From positions 1 through 64,000 of the forward strand of contig JAFZRR010000062.1 of NCBI GenBank assembly GCA_017619815.1: a stretch of 64,000 bases of DNA, read 5' to 3'. Both the position numbers and the translations under genes were made by a program. Source of the stretch: Bacilli bacterium. Its GTDB lineage: Bacteria > Bacillota_I > Bacilli_A > RFN20 > CAG-826. The notes under the pieces were generated by a model. That model made no database searches and was not told the DNA's origin. It was given only the letters and a program-made list of their open reading frames with translations. Positions 44,501 through 52,576 of this stretch are shown here, piece after piece; position 1 is the stretch's first letter; each line of letters begins with the position of its first letter.

Positions 44501-45845
44501 TGGCATCATAGAAAATGTAAGAGCCGTCATTCATGCCATAGAAATCATATCTACTTTCATTACCATGGTTAATTGGTTCTGTTGGATCACCATTTTCATC
44601 AACACCATATTCAATATATACTGGCTTTTCAGTTAAAATGTTTTCTGGTTCGACGTGTTCAATTCCTTTATAGTGTTGAGCATTATCGTTCGGATCGTAA
44701 TAACGGATATATTTAGATGAACCGGCATCACCAGAAGAGTAACCTATTGATGATAATGAATATGGTTTTGTCCCGCTATTACCATCTTGTCCAATTGTGT
44801 AAACTTCATTTGAAGAAGAAACAGCATTGCTAAATGTTTTGCCTGGACTTGTTTCGCTTGTATATCTTCTAGCTAATGGGTTGCTATAACCTGTTGAGTA
44901 TGTATAGGCTAGTGCATCATATGCGTTAGATGCAACTAATTGAGATGTGTAACTACTAGAATCAGATGTCGATTCAAGAGGTTCATCAGTATGACCAAAA
45001 TAACCATATGTATTGATCATTTCATATGTGTTGTTTCTGTCGTTATATATAACGCAGTTGTTTAAATAAACGTTATAGAAAACATTTGGATTATAAACAT
45101 GTCCTGCTAAATATCCAACATATACGTGAGATCTATGCGCGGCATGCCCAATAGAACCAGGAGCATCACCAACAGCACCACCAGCATTAATGGATGGAGA
45201 ATCAAAATATAATTCATTCACGACAGCATTTGAGGCAACATAACCAAAAATGCCAACATCTGAATATCCAGAACCATCAATATGTAGATTTTGGACTGTT
45301 AAATTATGACCGATTATATGACCTTCAAAAGGATGTCTTGCAGATCCTATAGGAGCTAATGCTAAAGAACCACTGTAATACTCCATGTTTAAGTAAGGAG
45401 TATATTCGCCTTCTTGAATAACACCATTATCGTTGTAATCATAGAAAAGATAAGGATATTCTGTTGTTTGCTGACCGTGTGGAACACTTGATGGTTTGCC
45501 AAATTGTTTTCCAAATTCAAAATACGTATTATTATCGAAACCATATTCGCCACCTTCATGCAATCTAACCAAATTGTAATAGTGGACTGGCCTTGTAATG
45601 ACATATGGATTATTGGCACTACCATGAGGATAAACACTCTCATCAATTTCGCCATCTCTTCTATCGAAGTAACTAGTCAAAATAGAACTAGGAATATTTG
45701 TTTCTGGCTCAATTGTTTCCATGGCGCTAAACCAAGAAACGGTCGAAATAATTAAGGCCGCACTTAAAGTTGCAATCACAGTCGATAATAATGTGATTAA
45801 TCTTGCTTTTTTACTTCTAAATATTTTTAATTTTAGCAATTTCAT
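41529..45845 (-). CDS. Giant exported SipW-type surface protein with GLUG-like repeats
   Basis: 1438 residues. Signal helix at about 18-36 then TVSWFSAME, a variant of the AWY motif. Near 165-250, LAPIGSARHPFEGHIIGHN and VGIFGYVASNAVVNELYF are GLUG-like beta-helix turns. A module at about 1065-1220 (SGDQVMIAAK, ... TSIQLYKLA) is shared with the upstream protein (GDIVLIGCAQ ... SSIELYKKV). The end is beta-rich, without LPxTG. AAGGAGG precedes the ATG; 18 nt after the upstream gene. Likely an adhesin or matrix protein under the same riboswitch. Confidence 0.7.
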   Translation of the reverse strand: MKLLKLKIFRSKKARLITLLSTVIATLSAALIISTVSWFSAMETIEPETNIPSSILTSYFDRRDGEIDESVYPHGSANNPYVITRPVHYYNLVRLHEGGEYGFDNNTYFEFGKQFGKPSSVPHGQQTTEYPYLFYDYNDNGVIQEGEYTPYLNMEYYSGSLALAPIGSARHPFEGHIIGHNLTVQNLHIDGSGYSDVGIFGYVASNAVVNELYFDSPSINAGGAVGDAPGSIGHAAHRSHVYVGYLAGHVYNPNVFYNVYLNNCVIYNDRNNTYEMINTYGYFGHTDEPLESTSDSSSYTSQLVASNAYDALAYTYSTGYSNPLARRYTSETSPGKTFSNAVSSSNEVYTIGQDGNSGTKPYSLSSIGYSSGDAGSSKYIRYYDPNDNAQHYKGIEHVEPENILTEKPVYIEYGVDENGDPTEPINHGNESRYDFYGMNDGSYIFYDATNEKWKYAEVVATNESSQGTVELNCFTISFEQTVNSVTKKYFLHYVAGANGAYDKMLPVEWTSSTPPQTDDYYFCFKTSFGSNGVSRFTECSGENDYYIYSPVGQKYLCTYSPQNVNSDEPYLAANLVHTPIFVPEEGIEVETNKRHMPMKFTIGGPKTQISYDAVDNKFTGNERNVNDDFDANAGRTAGPYKGALQGSNITNAAGAFGGHKMTAQCPGGFFTIGDYIEEQTTTLTDAINYKLTSYSSEIVDDSTLVIAGYKGEQTSTYSLDYAMGTQTQNNRAVLQVKEVRDTSGYVLNETTGVAKLIFDEVGTDPNDGKTIFTLYDGTGYLAFPKGDGVYEHGTNGSNWLRTFDYDTIYEEGHSNRIPYSQWKFDPYVQSGYYTRYRFQNVGDPDRYLCYNIRSNVFATYSLSSYLAKPEVVAAGATGFSNENVNNDYDGYPNVRCWFYIYKQQIGQTIQNVHFTISKTIEIQGTIHPFKTVTYYDLLGSDVENSPTDYAKYTNFTVNPSYNVYFNTTQSKVQYFDALIEVWKRVNIVSEIKSGDQVMIAAKTGSGNTPTHYFMGSQASNYRNRSSSVNFAPPYVKAQNVPSNAQRFTIVRTETGWRFDSGNGFLYACSSSQNYLRTEATPDTNGNANWSISILTDGTASIVSQGNYTHNKIQYYSRWNSGYFSCFTGNQTSIQLYKLAQSSADKATYVGDLINDFEPFRMDAVGPNIEYHSTYMKMNQSPSVISAPSNGDNFYPSVQFKNAITLLIDNNGSRDLGTLIFECTSTSTIPYFKLADGTTENLVEAGAVDTSPSNDRKSYLLNINAINIQSLAYACIKGVGDAVEPFKYCSADDPDMTKYLVVLGASPDVHIENVTFTFNAVPGNIGYGGKVDYRSASYDANTGAFTGSVAGGQQVDFSALSIYYDVTATGQKVGINVTFQGTTYTVTIDSTKTVLTEPLIINFFKYDNNATTLVVVVNGVSTTYYTGTISITIPANNTP

Positions 45846-45863
45846 TGTTCGACCTCCTTATTA

Positions 45864-48800
45864 CTATGTTGATATTTTTGTATATGTTATTGTCAGATTC
45901 ACTATTTGGCAGTTGTTATCATTAGTGACATATAACATAAAGTATGAATAACTTGTGTTTGTATTTGTTAATGTAATTGTTGCACCTTTAACTGCTTTTG
46001 CTAAGTTTGTGGCATTTGACGGAGTAGTTAAAGCAGTTGCCCCATAACTAATACTTAATATTACTTTTTCGGATGTGTTGTTTGAGTAAGTGAAAACAAT
46101 TTGAGAAATATAATAACCACTTGGTGCACTAATATTTCTTAAATATGCACCAGTTTTACCGAATAAAATATAAGTCGTAGATGATGGATTTGCTGCAGAT
46201 GCTTTAGCACCATTTCCTCCACCGAAAACTAAACCAGCGCCATCACCCGTAAGAGTTTGATCGCCTTGCGTTCCTGTAATGCCATAGAAATTCTGTGTAA
46301 AATCAAGTGATATAACCACGGTATCGGATTGGCTTCCTCCGCTGCTAACCGTAATAGGTTGAGCACATGTTTTGCCTTGATATGTAATAGTTATAGAAGT
46401 ATCGGTTGTTGTTAATTCATAAGATGTTGTTGGGCTGAATGTAAAGCCGCTCGAGTTGCTAGCATAAGAAACATCAGTTGTTGATCCATCATTGTAATGT
46501 AATGTGATTTCTAAACCAGTAGGATCAAATGTTTCTCCAGCTGTATATGCAATTTTTGTTGGAGCTGTTTTAACTGAAATGCTGACCAAAGAGACAACCG
46601 GTGCTACGTTTGTTTCGACTTTCTTATATAATTCAATACTCGATTGTGTGCTTGTGTATGGAATGAAACGGCCACTTCCGTTGTTGTGATTGTATTGCAA
46701 ACTACCACAGTCTGCATTTGTACTTGTTATTGTGGCTGTTCCACTGCTTATTGAAACAGTCCAAGTTCCAGTTCCGTTACTATCGTAGTTAATTTTCTTT
46801 GCTGCTTGGGTATATAATTGACCACTCGATGATGTAAATGTCCAAGCGCCTGTTGTACCGCCTACTGTAAATTCAACACCATCACATTTGAATGGAATTG
46901 TACCATTGTTATCAATTGTAACGGAGGCAGGCAATAACAAATCACCAGATTTTGCGCCAGCAACCACATTGTATTGAGCACACCCAATTAATACTATGTC
47001 GCCAGCAGCTAATCCTGCAGTACTGGTAATCCTTTGATAAATATAATAGACAGGTCCTGTGCTAGACACAGTGATTGAATATGTCGTTTCTTTTGTAACA
47101 CCACCTTCTGTATAAGTGATAGTAACTGTCTTTGAACCAGATGTTGACATATCTGGAGAACTAATTGTTAAATTTGGTGAGGAAGTGACATTTGCGGTCG
47201 TACCATCGCTATATGTTGCTGTAACAACACCATTTCCAATCGTAAATGTATCACCAACATTGAATGTTACTGTTTGTCCACTTATAGCAATTGATGATAA
47301 TGTTTTAGTTAAATTTGACCAAGTTAAAGTGAATGTTGCTTCTACTGGATTGCCATTTGAATCTAAATCAGTAGTGGTCGCTTTTATGGTTGCGCTTCCA
47401 GAAACAGAGTTAATAGAGATTTGTCCTGAACTTTGATTAATTGTTAATCCTGTTCCGCTTGTTATTGACCATGTAACATTGTTACTTGTTGTAGTATCGC
47501 TATATGTAACGAGTGCGGTTGGCGTCCAAACATATGGAATAGTTCCGTTTGAAACAGTCTTTGTTCCACTCGTTATATCGGTATTTCCATCTTTAATTGC
47601 TAATGACGTGACGGAAGCAAGTGTTCCTTGTTCGTAATAAATAGTGTAGCTTTCGCAATAAAGTGAGTTAACAGTTGCGGCAATTGTTAAAACAACATTT
47701 TGACCATTTTGAACTGTTAAATCATTAGTTATCATTGGTTCAACTGTGACGAAATTAGTTGACCATGATCCATGCCAACTTGAATCATTAAAGTTAGCAG
47801 TGGCAATGGAAGAAATGGTGTTGCTTCCGACAACAGCGTTAAAATTACCAGCACCTTTATCGGAGTTGGATTTCATACTCAAAAGAATTCTTGTGATTTT
47901 ATAACCTTTATAACCGCTTAAAGTTAAGGTCATTGAGTTACCTGCGGTTAATTGATATTTCTGATTATAAGTGGATGAATATATAGCACTCGAGCCAGAT
48001 GGAACATCTCCTGATGCAGTAACTGCACTAGTAGATGTAATTGTGTAAGTTGCATATGTTTCCGAACCATCAGAAACCCTAATAATGCATGTATCTTTAA
48101 TATTTGTGCCGTGAATAGTTGCAGTAAGGGTAGATGTACCTGCCGCCAAACCATAAACAGTAATTGTTCCATTTTGTATTTCGAAGTTAGAACCTGTGTA
48201 TGTGGTGGATGAAGTTAATACGGTTGCATCGGAGCTTGAAAATGATAAAGAACCTGATGTTCCTATGATTGACCAATCGACATCTCCATTAAACGAGAAG
48301 TCTAATGTTAAACTCGAGTTCAAAGTAATTACTTCATTCGTTCCATCAATATCTATATTGTAATTGTAAATAGTGATTTTAAACGTCTTATCAGCGTAGA
48401 AGTCACCTAATGTTGCGCCGCCATTATAATGGACAAGAACTGAAAGGTTATTTCCTGAAATATTTAATGTTTGACCATTAGCATAATATGTTCCGCCAAT
48501 ACTAAAAACACAATCTGATGTGACATCGATCTCACCAACTGTTGCAAAGTGTCCTGTAACGACCAAACCACTTGTGTCGAATTGATCACCTTTAACATAT
48601 GTTGTTTTAGTTGGTTGAGTTGTAATGGCAATATATTCAAGAACATCTGCTAAAACAGTGATAGGGAATGAACCATTTTTTGTAGTACCTCTATCCGTAT
48701 ATGTAACATTAATGGTTTTTGGACTACCAATGTTAGTGAATACAGTTTTATTTGGAATTAATGTTCCTTCGCCTGAAGTCGTGTAAGAGCAATCGGAAGT

Positions 48801-50294
48801 TACATTAAGTGTAAACGTATCATTATTAGGTTTTGTATATGTTGCGATACATGTTATGCCCCTTAAACTGAAATATTCACCGACACTATAAATTGCATCT
48901 GAACCTTGTGGTCCGGTAATAGATAAACTTGTTAAGGAAGCACTAATGATGTCATTTTCATGGAATCGATATAAACTAATGTCATTTTTGGACGTTCCAT
49001 AATACGCAAATTTGGAATTAGCAGTGTCATATTGCATTTGCATTGAACTGTGTGCGGCAGATTTAACAACAGCAGAAGTCCCGTTATATGCTAATGTATT
49101 AGACATATTTTCAGCACTAGAATTAGAAATGATGCCGTCTGTTGTTGTGTTGTTACCAACATAGTAGTTGTTATCTGTGCGGTATGTTCCATTTGCTCTA
49201 TCATATGTTAAAGAGGCATCATCAATTGCATCAGTTGAATAAACTGTGTCTTTTCCGTTTGATATATAATCACCAATATTTAATTGGTTGTTGTTTGTAT
49301 TGATACCACTTGATGATCCAATTGTTTCAGAGCCTGTTGCTTTTGAACCATCTAAAATTTGTTGGCTAGAATCTGTAATGTATGAAGATAAATATTGGCC
49401 GCTATAAGAGCCGCCAACATCATTCATACGAATGTATTTGCCTGTATTATTATTTCCATAGGTTGAAGTAGAAAAATCTCTAATATAGAAATCAATATTA
49501 GAAATATCACCAACAAGATTATGAATGGCATCTGTGGAATTAATATGGTCTTCAACGAAGCCATCGACTAATTTTTCATTATATGAACACTCAATATAAA
49601 CGATTGATTTTTTAATAGTACCAACATTATATAGTTCAGGAACAATTGTAATCTTGTTGCCGTTTTCTGGATCAACAGGTTGATTGTTCATCAAAGAGAT
49701 AAACGTTGATGGTGTTTTTCTAGAAGCAAAATACGCAATAGAAGTTCTATACATTGCGTCTTCTTCATCTTTATAGGTTCCTTGGTCTTCTGAAATGCCA
49801 ACACCAATTGGTATTGCAGTATCACTATTAAATGGTGTGTATGAAGTAGCGATGCATTGGAATTGAACAACGTTCGAAGTTAATAATCTAATGCCATCAG
49901 CATCTGTTAATGTTGAACTAGCTAATTTGCGAACATCAATTTCAACTGCCTTCGTGGTTGTATCCAATCCATTAGGAAAAGATAATTCGGTTCTGATAAC
50001 GATATTTGAATAAACATTTCTAGCTTTAATGTATTGGTCGTAATCAGGCAATACAAATTCGCTTGCATCATTAGTAAAAGCAACACCCTTCTTTAGGTCG
50101 TCGTCATATTTTAGAATTGTAAAATTATCAATAATTAAATTTCTTGATGCCGATTTAATTGAAAGATTGGTGGAGTGTGTAACTTTATTAGAATTGTACC
50201 AGGCGAACGTGGCTGCGCCTGCAACTGCAACAGAAAAAGAAAGATTGGCGATTGCGCCTGCTAATGCTAAAACTTTCTTTTTACTTAGACTCAT
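45864..50294 (-). CDS. Giant exported SipW-type protein with bacterial Ig-like (Big_3) domains
   Basis: 1476 residues from the ATG at 50294, after AAGGAAAGAAG; an in-frame ATG at 50339 lies inside the riboswitch terminator and is rejected. Signal region ALAGAIANLSFSVAVAGAATFAWYNSNK. At least four Big_3-like domains start at LTSLSITGPQG, LEYIAITTQPT, LSSIAISGQTV and LVSISVKTAPT. Between them is a region with the module shared with the next protein. No cell-wall anchor seen. Directly after the minus-strand c-di-GMP riboswitch. Probable extracellular adhesin. Confidence 0.75.
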   Translation of the reverse strand: MSLSKKKVLALAGAIANLSFSVAVAGAATFAWYNSNKVTHSTNLSIKSASRNLIIDNFTILKYDDDLKKGVAFTNDASEFVLPDYDQYIKARNVYSNIVIRTELSFPNGLDTTTKAVEIDVRKLASSTLTDADGIRLLTSNVVQFQCIATSYTPFNSDTAIPIGVGISEDQGTYKDEEDAMYRTSIAYFASRKTPSTFISLMNNQPVDPENGNKITIVPELYNVGTIKKSIVYIECSYNEKLVDGFVEDHINSTDAIHNLVGDISNIDFYIRDFSTSTYGNNNTGKYIRMNDVGGSYSGQYLSSYITDSSQQILDGSKATGSETIGSSSGINTNNNQLNIGDYISNGKDTVYSTDAIDDASLTYDRANGTYRTDNNYYVGNNTTTDGIISNSSAENMSNTLAYNGTSAVVKSAAHSSMQMQYDTANSKFAYYGTSKNDISLYRFHENDIISASLTSLSITGPQGSDAIYSVGEYFSLRGITCIATYTKPNNDTFTLNVTSDCSYTTSGEGTLIPNKTVFTNIGSPKTINVTYTDRGTTKNGSFPITVLADVLEYIAITTQPTKTTYVKGDQFDTSGLVVTGHFATVGEIDVTSDCVFSIGGTYYANGQTLNISGNNLSVLVHYNGGATLGDFYADKTFKITIYNYNIDIDGTNEVITLNSSLTLDFSFNGDVDWSIIGTSGSLSFSSSDATVLTSSTTYTGSNFEIQNGTITVYGLAAGTSTLTATIHGTNIKDTCIIRVSDGSETYATYTITSTSAVTASGDVPSGSSAIYSSTYNQKYQLTAGNSMTLTLSGYKGYKITRILLSMKSNSDKGAGNFNAVVGSNTISSIATANFNDSSWHGSWSTNFVTVEPMITNDLTVQNGQNVVLTIAATVNSLYCESYTIYYEQGTLASVTSLAIKDGNTDITSGTKTVSNGTIPYVWTPTALVTYSDTTTSNNVTWSITSGTGLTINQSSGQISINSVSGSATIKATTTDLDSNGNPVEATFTLTWSNLTKTLSSIAISGQTVTFNVGDTFTIGNGVVTATYSDGTTANVTSSPNLTISSPDMSTSGSKTVTITYTEGGVTKETTYSITVSSTGPVYYIYQRITSTAGLAAGDIVLIGCAQYNVVAGAKSGDLLLPASVTIDNNGTIPFKCDGVEFTVGGTTGAWTFTSSSGQLYTQAAKKINYDSNGTGTWTVSISSGTATITSTNADCGSLQYNHNNGSGRFIPYTSTQSSIELYKKVETNVAPVVSLVSISVKTAPTKIAYTAGETFDPTGLEITLHYNDGSTTDVSYASNSSGFTFSPTTSYELTTTDTSITITYQGKTCAQPITVSSGGSQSDTVVISLDFTQNFYGITGTQGDQTLTGDGAGLVFGGGNGAKASAANPSSTTYILFGKTGAYLRNISAPSGYYISQIVFTYSNNTSEKVILSISYGATALTTPSNATNLAKAVKGATITLTNTNTSYSYFMLYVTNDNNCQIVNLTITYTKIST

Positions 50295-50314
50295 TTTTAA
50301 TTCTTCTTTCCTTA

Positions 50315-50347
50315 GAAATAAAAAACCGAAGTTTTTCATCCCCTCGG
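50315..50347 (-). terminator. Riboswitch-linked terminator, minus strand
   Basis: CCGAGG (50347-50342) pairs with CTTCGG (50331-50326), followed by a run of T and A/T. The first strand overlaps the 3' end of the aptamer (TTGCC-GAGG), so it competes with aptamer closing. Confidence 0.65.
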
Positions 50348-50416
50348 CAACTGGCTGTCTTCGATTAAGACCCTATAGCTTTGCGTCACCACATCACTGT
50401 GGGTTTGCTATTAACG
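50338..50416 (-). promoter_or_regulatory. c-di-GMP-I (GEMM-I) riboswitch, minus strand
   Basis: On the minus strand: TAGCAAAC, stem CCACA-GTGA-TGTGG with GNRA loop, the signature GACGCAAAG, CTATAGGG, stem GTCTT/AAGAC, AGCCAGTTGCC. It is a close match to the plus-strand copy at 26.45 kb. It lies in the leader of the Big_3 adhesin, followed by the overlapping terminator, so ligand binding should favour expression. Confidence 0.9.
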
Positions 50417-50422
50417 TCTTAT

Positions 50423-50451
50423 ATTATATTTATATAAATAATATCACGCAA
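50423..50451 (-). promoter_or_regulatory. Promoter of the minus-strand adhesin operon
   Basis: -35 TTGCGT (50451-50446), 17-nt spacer, perfect -10 TATAAT (50428-50423). Start at about 50416 leads straight into the aptamer. Upstream lies a perfect 12-bp palindrome TATACGCGTATA (50461-50472). Confidence 0.75.
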
Positions 50452-50549
50452 GTGTTTTTGTATACGCGTATATGAATAAAGATTTATAAAAGTGCAAAAT
50501 GTATGTACAAAAGATGTACAAATGGTATTATTATTCATGAGGTGATATT

Positions 50550-51428
50550 ATGCCCACAGTTTATAAAACCAATAGAATCAACATTAGATTATCTAATGAA
50601 GATAAAGACTTGTTAGAAGCCGCAGCAAAGAGAAATAGACAAAGTCTATCTTCTTACATTATCAGCGCGGCTATTAGACAAGCAGATCATTCTGGTTATA
50701 TAGAAGAATCTAATAACTCTCCATATAAATCCATCTGCAGCAAAGAAATTTTAGATTTTTATTATTCTGCGGAGAATTATGTTTTAAGTTGTAGCAATGA
50801 TTTAGAGAGAGTAAAGGAACTATATTTATCTACTATTAAGAGGAACAAAGAGGAAGCTAATACATTCGCGAATAAATTAGTTTTAGTGAGGAAACAATTA
50901 GATGATGACTTAACCTTCTTCATGGATAGTGACCCTGCTGTGGATTCAAGAGAAGAAGTCATACTTGCGTATCCTGGTTTTAAGGCTATTAGATTTCATA
51001 GAATTGCTCATGAATTATATCTATTAAATGAAAAGCTGTTCGCAAGAATTATTGCAGAAGAGGCTCATAAAGAAACTGGTGTAGATATTCATCCAGGTGC
51101 TACAATTGGATCACCTTTCTTTATTGACCATGGCACCGGTATTGTTATTGGTGAAACCACAGTCATTGGTCAAAGAGTAAAGATATATCAATCAGTGACA
51201 TTGGGAGCGTTATCATTAGCCAAAGGCAGTAAGATGAAAGGTGAAAAACGCCACCCTACAATTGGTAATGATGTTACTATATATGCTGGTGTATCTATTT
51301 TAGGTGGAGATGTACAAATTGGTGATCGTGTCACAATTGGTAGTAACGTCTTCTTAACCGAATCAATACCCGCGAATACGCGCGTATTAAATGGAAAACC
51401 AGAATTGGTTCTCCAAGAAAGAAAATAA
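50550..51428 (+). CDS. RHH (DUF1778-like) / serine O-acetyltransferase fusion
   Basis: 292 residues. Residues 1-50 form a ribbon-helix-helix of the DUF1778/TacA antitoxin type (NIRLSNEDKDLLEAAAKR, SLSSYIISAAIRQ). Residues about 65-290 are CysE: helices with AYPGFKAIRFHRIAHELY, then the hexapeptide beta-helix with DIHPGATIG, IDHGTGIVIGETTVIG, KRHPTIGNDVTIYAG and GSNVFLTESIP. It makes O-acetylserine for cysteine synthesis; the added RHH suggests DNA binding and possible autoregulation. AGGTG lies 8 nt before the ATG; a repeated ATGTACAAA occurs just upstream. Confidence 0.85.
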   Translation: MPTVYKTNRINIRLSNEDKDLLEAAAKRNRQSLSSYIISAAIRQADHSGYIEESNNSPYKSICSKEILDFYYSAENYVLSCSNDLERVKELYLSTIKRNKEEANTFANKLVLVRKQLDDDLTFFMDSDPAVDSREEVILAYPGFKAIRFHRIAHELYLLNEKLFARIIAEEAHKETGVDIHPGATIGSPFFIDHGTGIVIGETTVIGQRVKIYQSVTLGALSLAKGSKMKGEKRHPTIGNDVTIYAGVSILGGDVQIGDRVTIGSNVFLTESIPANTRVLNGKPELVLQERK

Positions 51429-51491
51429 AAAATAGTAGAAGTTTTTTAACTAGTTAATATAATAATTTATGAAATCGAAGGGAGAATTTTT

Positions 51492-51905
51492 ATGAGAAAA
51501 CTTCAAGAACTCTTTTATAAAATCGGTAGAATTGTTAACTTTGTCATGGTTGGTATTCATGGCTTAGTGGTTCTCATCAACATCATTCTTTTAATCGTTG
51601 ATGCAATTGCTGGTAATTATGTTGCTGACAATATCAGCGCTATTATCACAAACATTATCTTTGCCGGTTTCGCTGTTGCTTTGATTATTGTGGATCGCAT
51701 TTATGCAAAGGATGCCCTTAATGCACCAATCAACAACTTAAAACCAGTCATCATCTTAATGGTTGGTGGTTTATTTGTCGCATTCTGGTGCCACGTCGCT
51801 GGCGGTGTCTTTGGTATCATCGCAGCCATCCAAGAAAAAAACAACGGTGGCGAAGCTAAGAAAGAAGAACCAGCTGAAGAGAAAAAAGAAGAAAAGGCTG
51901 AATAA
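51492..51905 (+). CDS. Four-helix membrane protein with charged tail
   Basis: 137 residues: membrane segments at about 14-36, 44-66 and 84-110, and a tail of Lys/Glu (KKEEPAEEKKEEKAE). GAAGGGAG lies 8 nt before the ATG. Similar to the interrupted gene that follows, which has the same kind of charged part at its N-terminus. Function unknown. Confidence 0.6.
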   Translation: MRKLQELFYKIGRIVNFVMVGIHGLVVLINIILLIVDAIAGNYVADNISAIITNIIFAGFAVALIIVDRIYAKDALNAPINNLKPVIILMVGGLFVAFWCHVAGGVFGIIAAIQEKNNGGEAKKEEPAEEKKEEKAE

Positions 51906-51927
51906 TTCAGTTTTATCAAATTACAGA

Positions 51928-51951
51928 TGGGACCTATTAAGGTCTCTTTTG
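51928..51951 (+). terminator. Intrinsic terminator
   Basis: GGGACCT and AGGTCTC pair, followed by TTTT. Confidence 0.7.
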
Positions 51952-52064
51952 TTATATGCATTTATCTAATATTTGGTATAATTAAAACAACAAAAAACAT
52001 TTATCCATTATTATCGCGATTTTTGGATTGATGTTATTTACTACTTTATAGGAGGTCTCTATCC

Positions 52065-52478
52065 ATGGAAGAAGAAAAGAAAGAAGTAGTCGAAGCAGAA
52101 GTTAAAGAAGAACAAGTTGAAGAAGCTCCTGCTCAAGAAGTTAATGCTGAATAAAATGAGAAAAATGCATTAGTCGCATTCATTCTCGCCGTTGTTGGCT
52201 TTGTCTTAGCATCAACCGCTCTTGGCTTACTCATTTGTGGTATTATCTCAAAGAGTTTTGTCAAGAAAGTTAACGGCCCAGTTGAAAAGAAACCACATGC
52301 TGTTTTCTACAAAGTAGCCAAAGTTGCCGCACCAATCGAAATTATCGTTGGTATCGTCTTACTCTGTTTAGCGGTTCTCGGCTTATTGATTTGGCTCATT
52401 TACTTCATCGTAGTGGTCGTTATTATTGGTGGCGCAGCTGCTGCTGATGCTGCATCAATCGCAATGTTATTATTCTAA
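52065..52478 (+). pseudogene. Membrane protein gene interrupted by an in-frame TAA
   Basis: ATG at 52065 with AGGAGG 9 nt upstream opens an acidic N-terminus (29 residues, EEEKKEVVEAEVKEEQ...), then a TAA at 52152-52154. The same frame continues for 108 codons through two clear membrane helices (ALVAFILAVVGFVLASTALG; EIIVGIVLLCLAVLGLLIWL) to the final TAA. The stop probably replaced CAA (Gln). Either a recent nonsense mutation, a base error, or a read-through site. The downstream part lacks its own start with a good site. Confidence 0.75.
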
Positions 52479-52498
52479 TCATTAAGTTAGAAAATGGA

Positions 52499-52526
52499 GA
52501 AGAGGGTTTATCCCTCTTTTCTTTTT
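52499..52526 (+). terminator. Intrinsic terminator
   Basis: AAGAGGG and CCCTCTT pair around TTTAT, followed by TTCTTTTTG. Confidence 0.85.
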
Positions 52527-52576
52527 GTGTTTGAATAATAATTCTATAGTAAGATAGAATAGTTAGCGAATTTACT

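Noticed and set aside
50295..50339. Extended N-terminus of the Big_3 adhesin (in-frame ATG at 50339)
   Set aside because: These codons lie inside the riboswitch terminator and have no ribosome site; the ATG at 50294 has AAGGAAAGAAG and gives a proper signal peptide.
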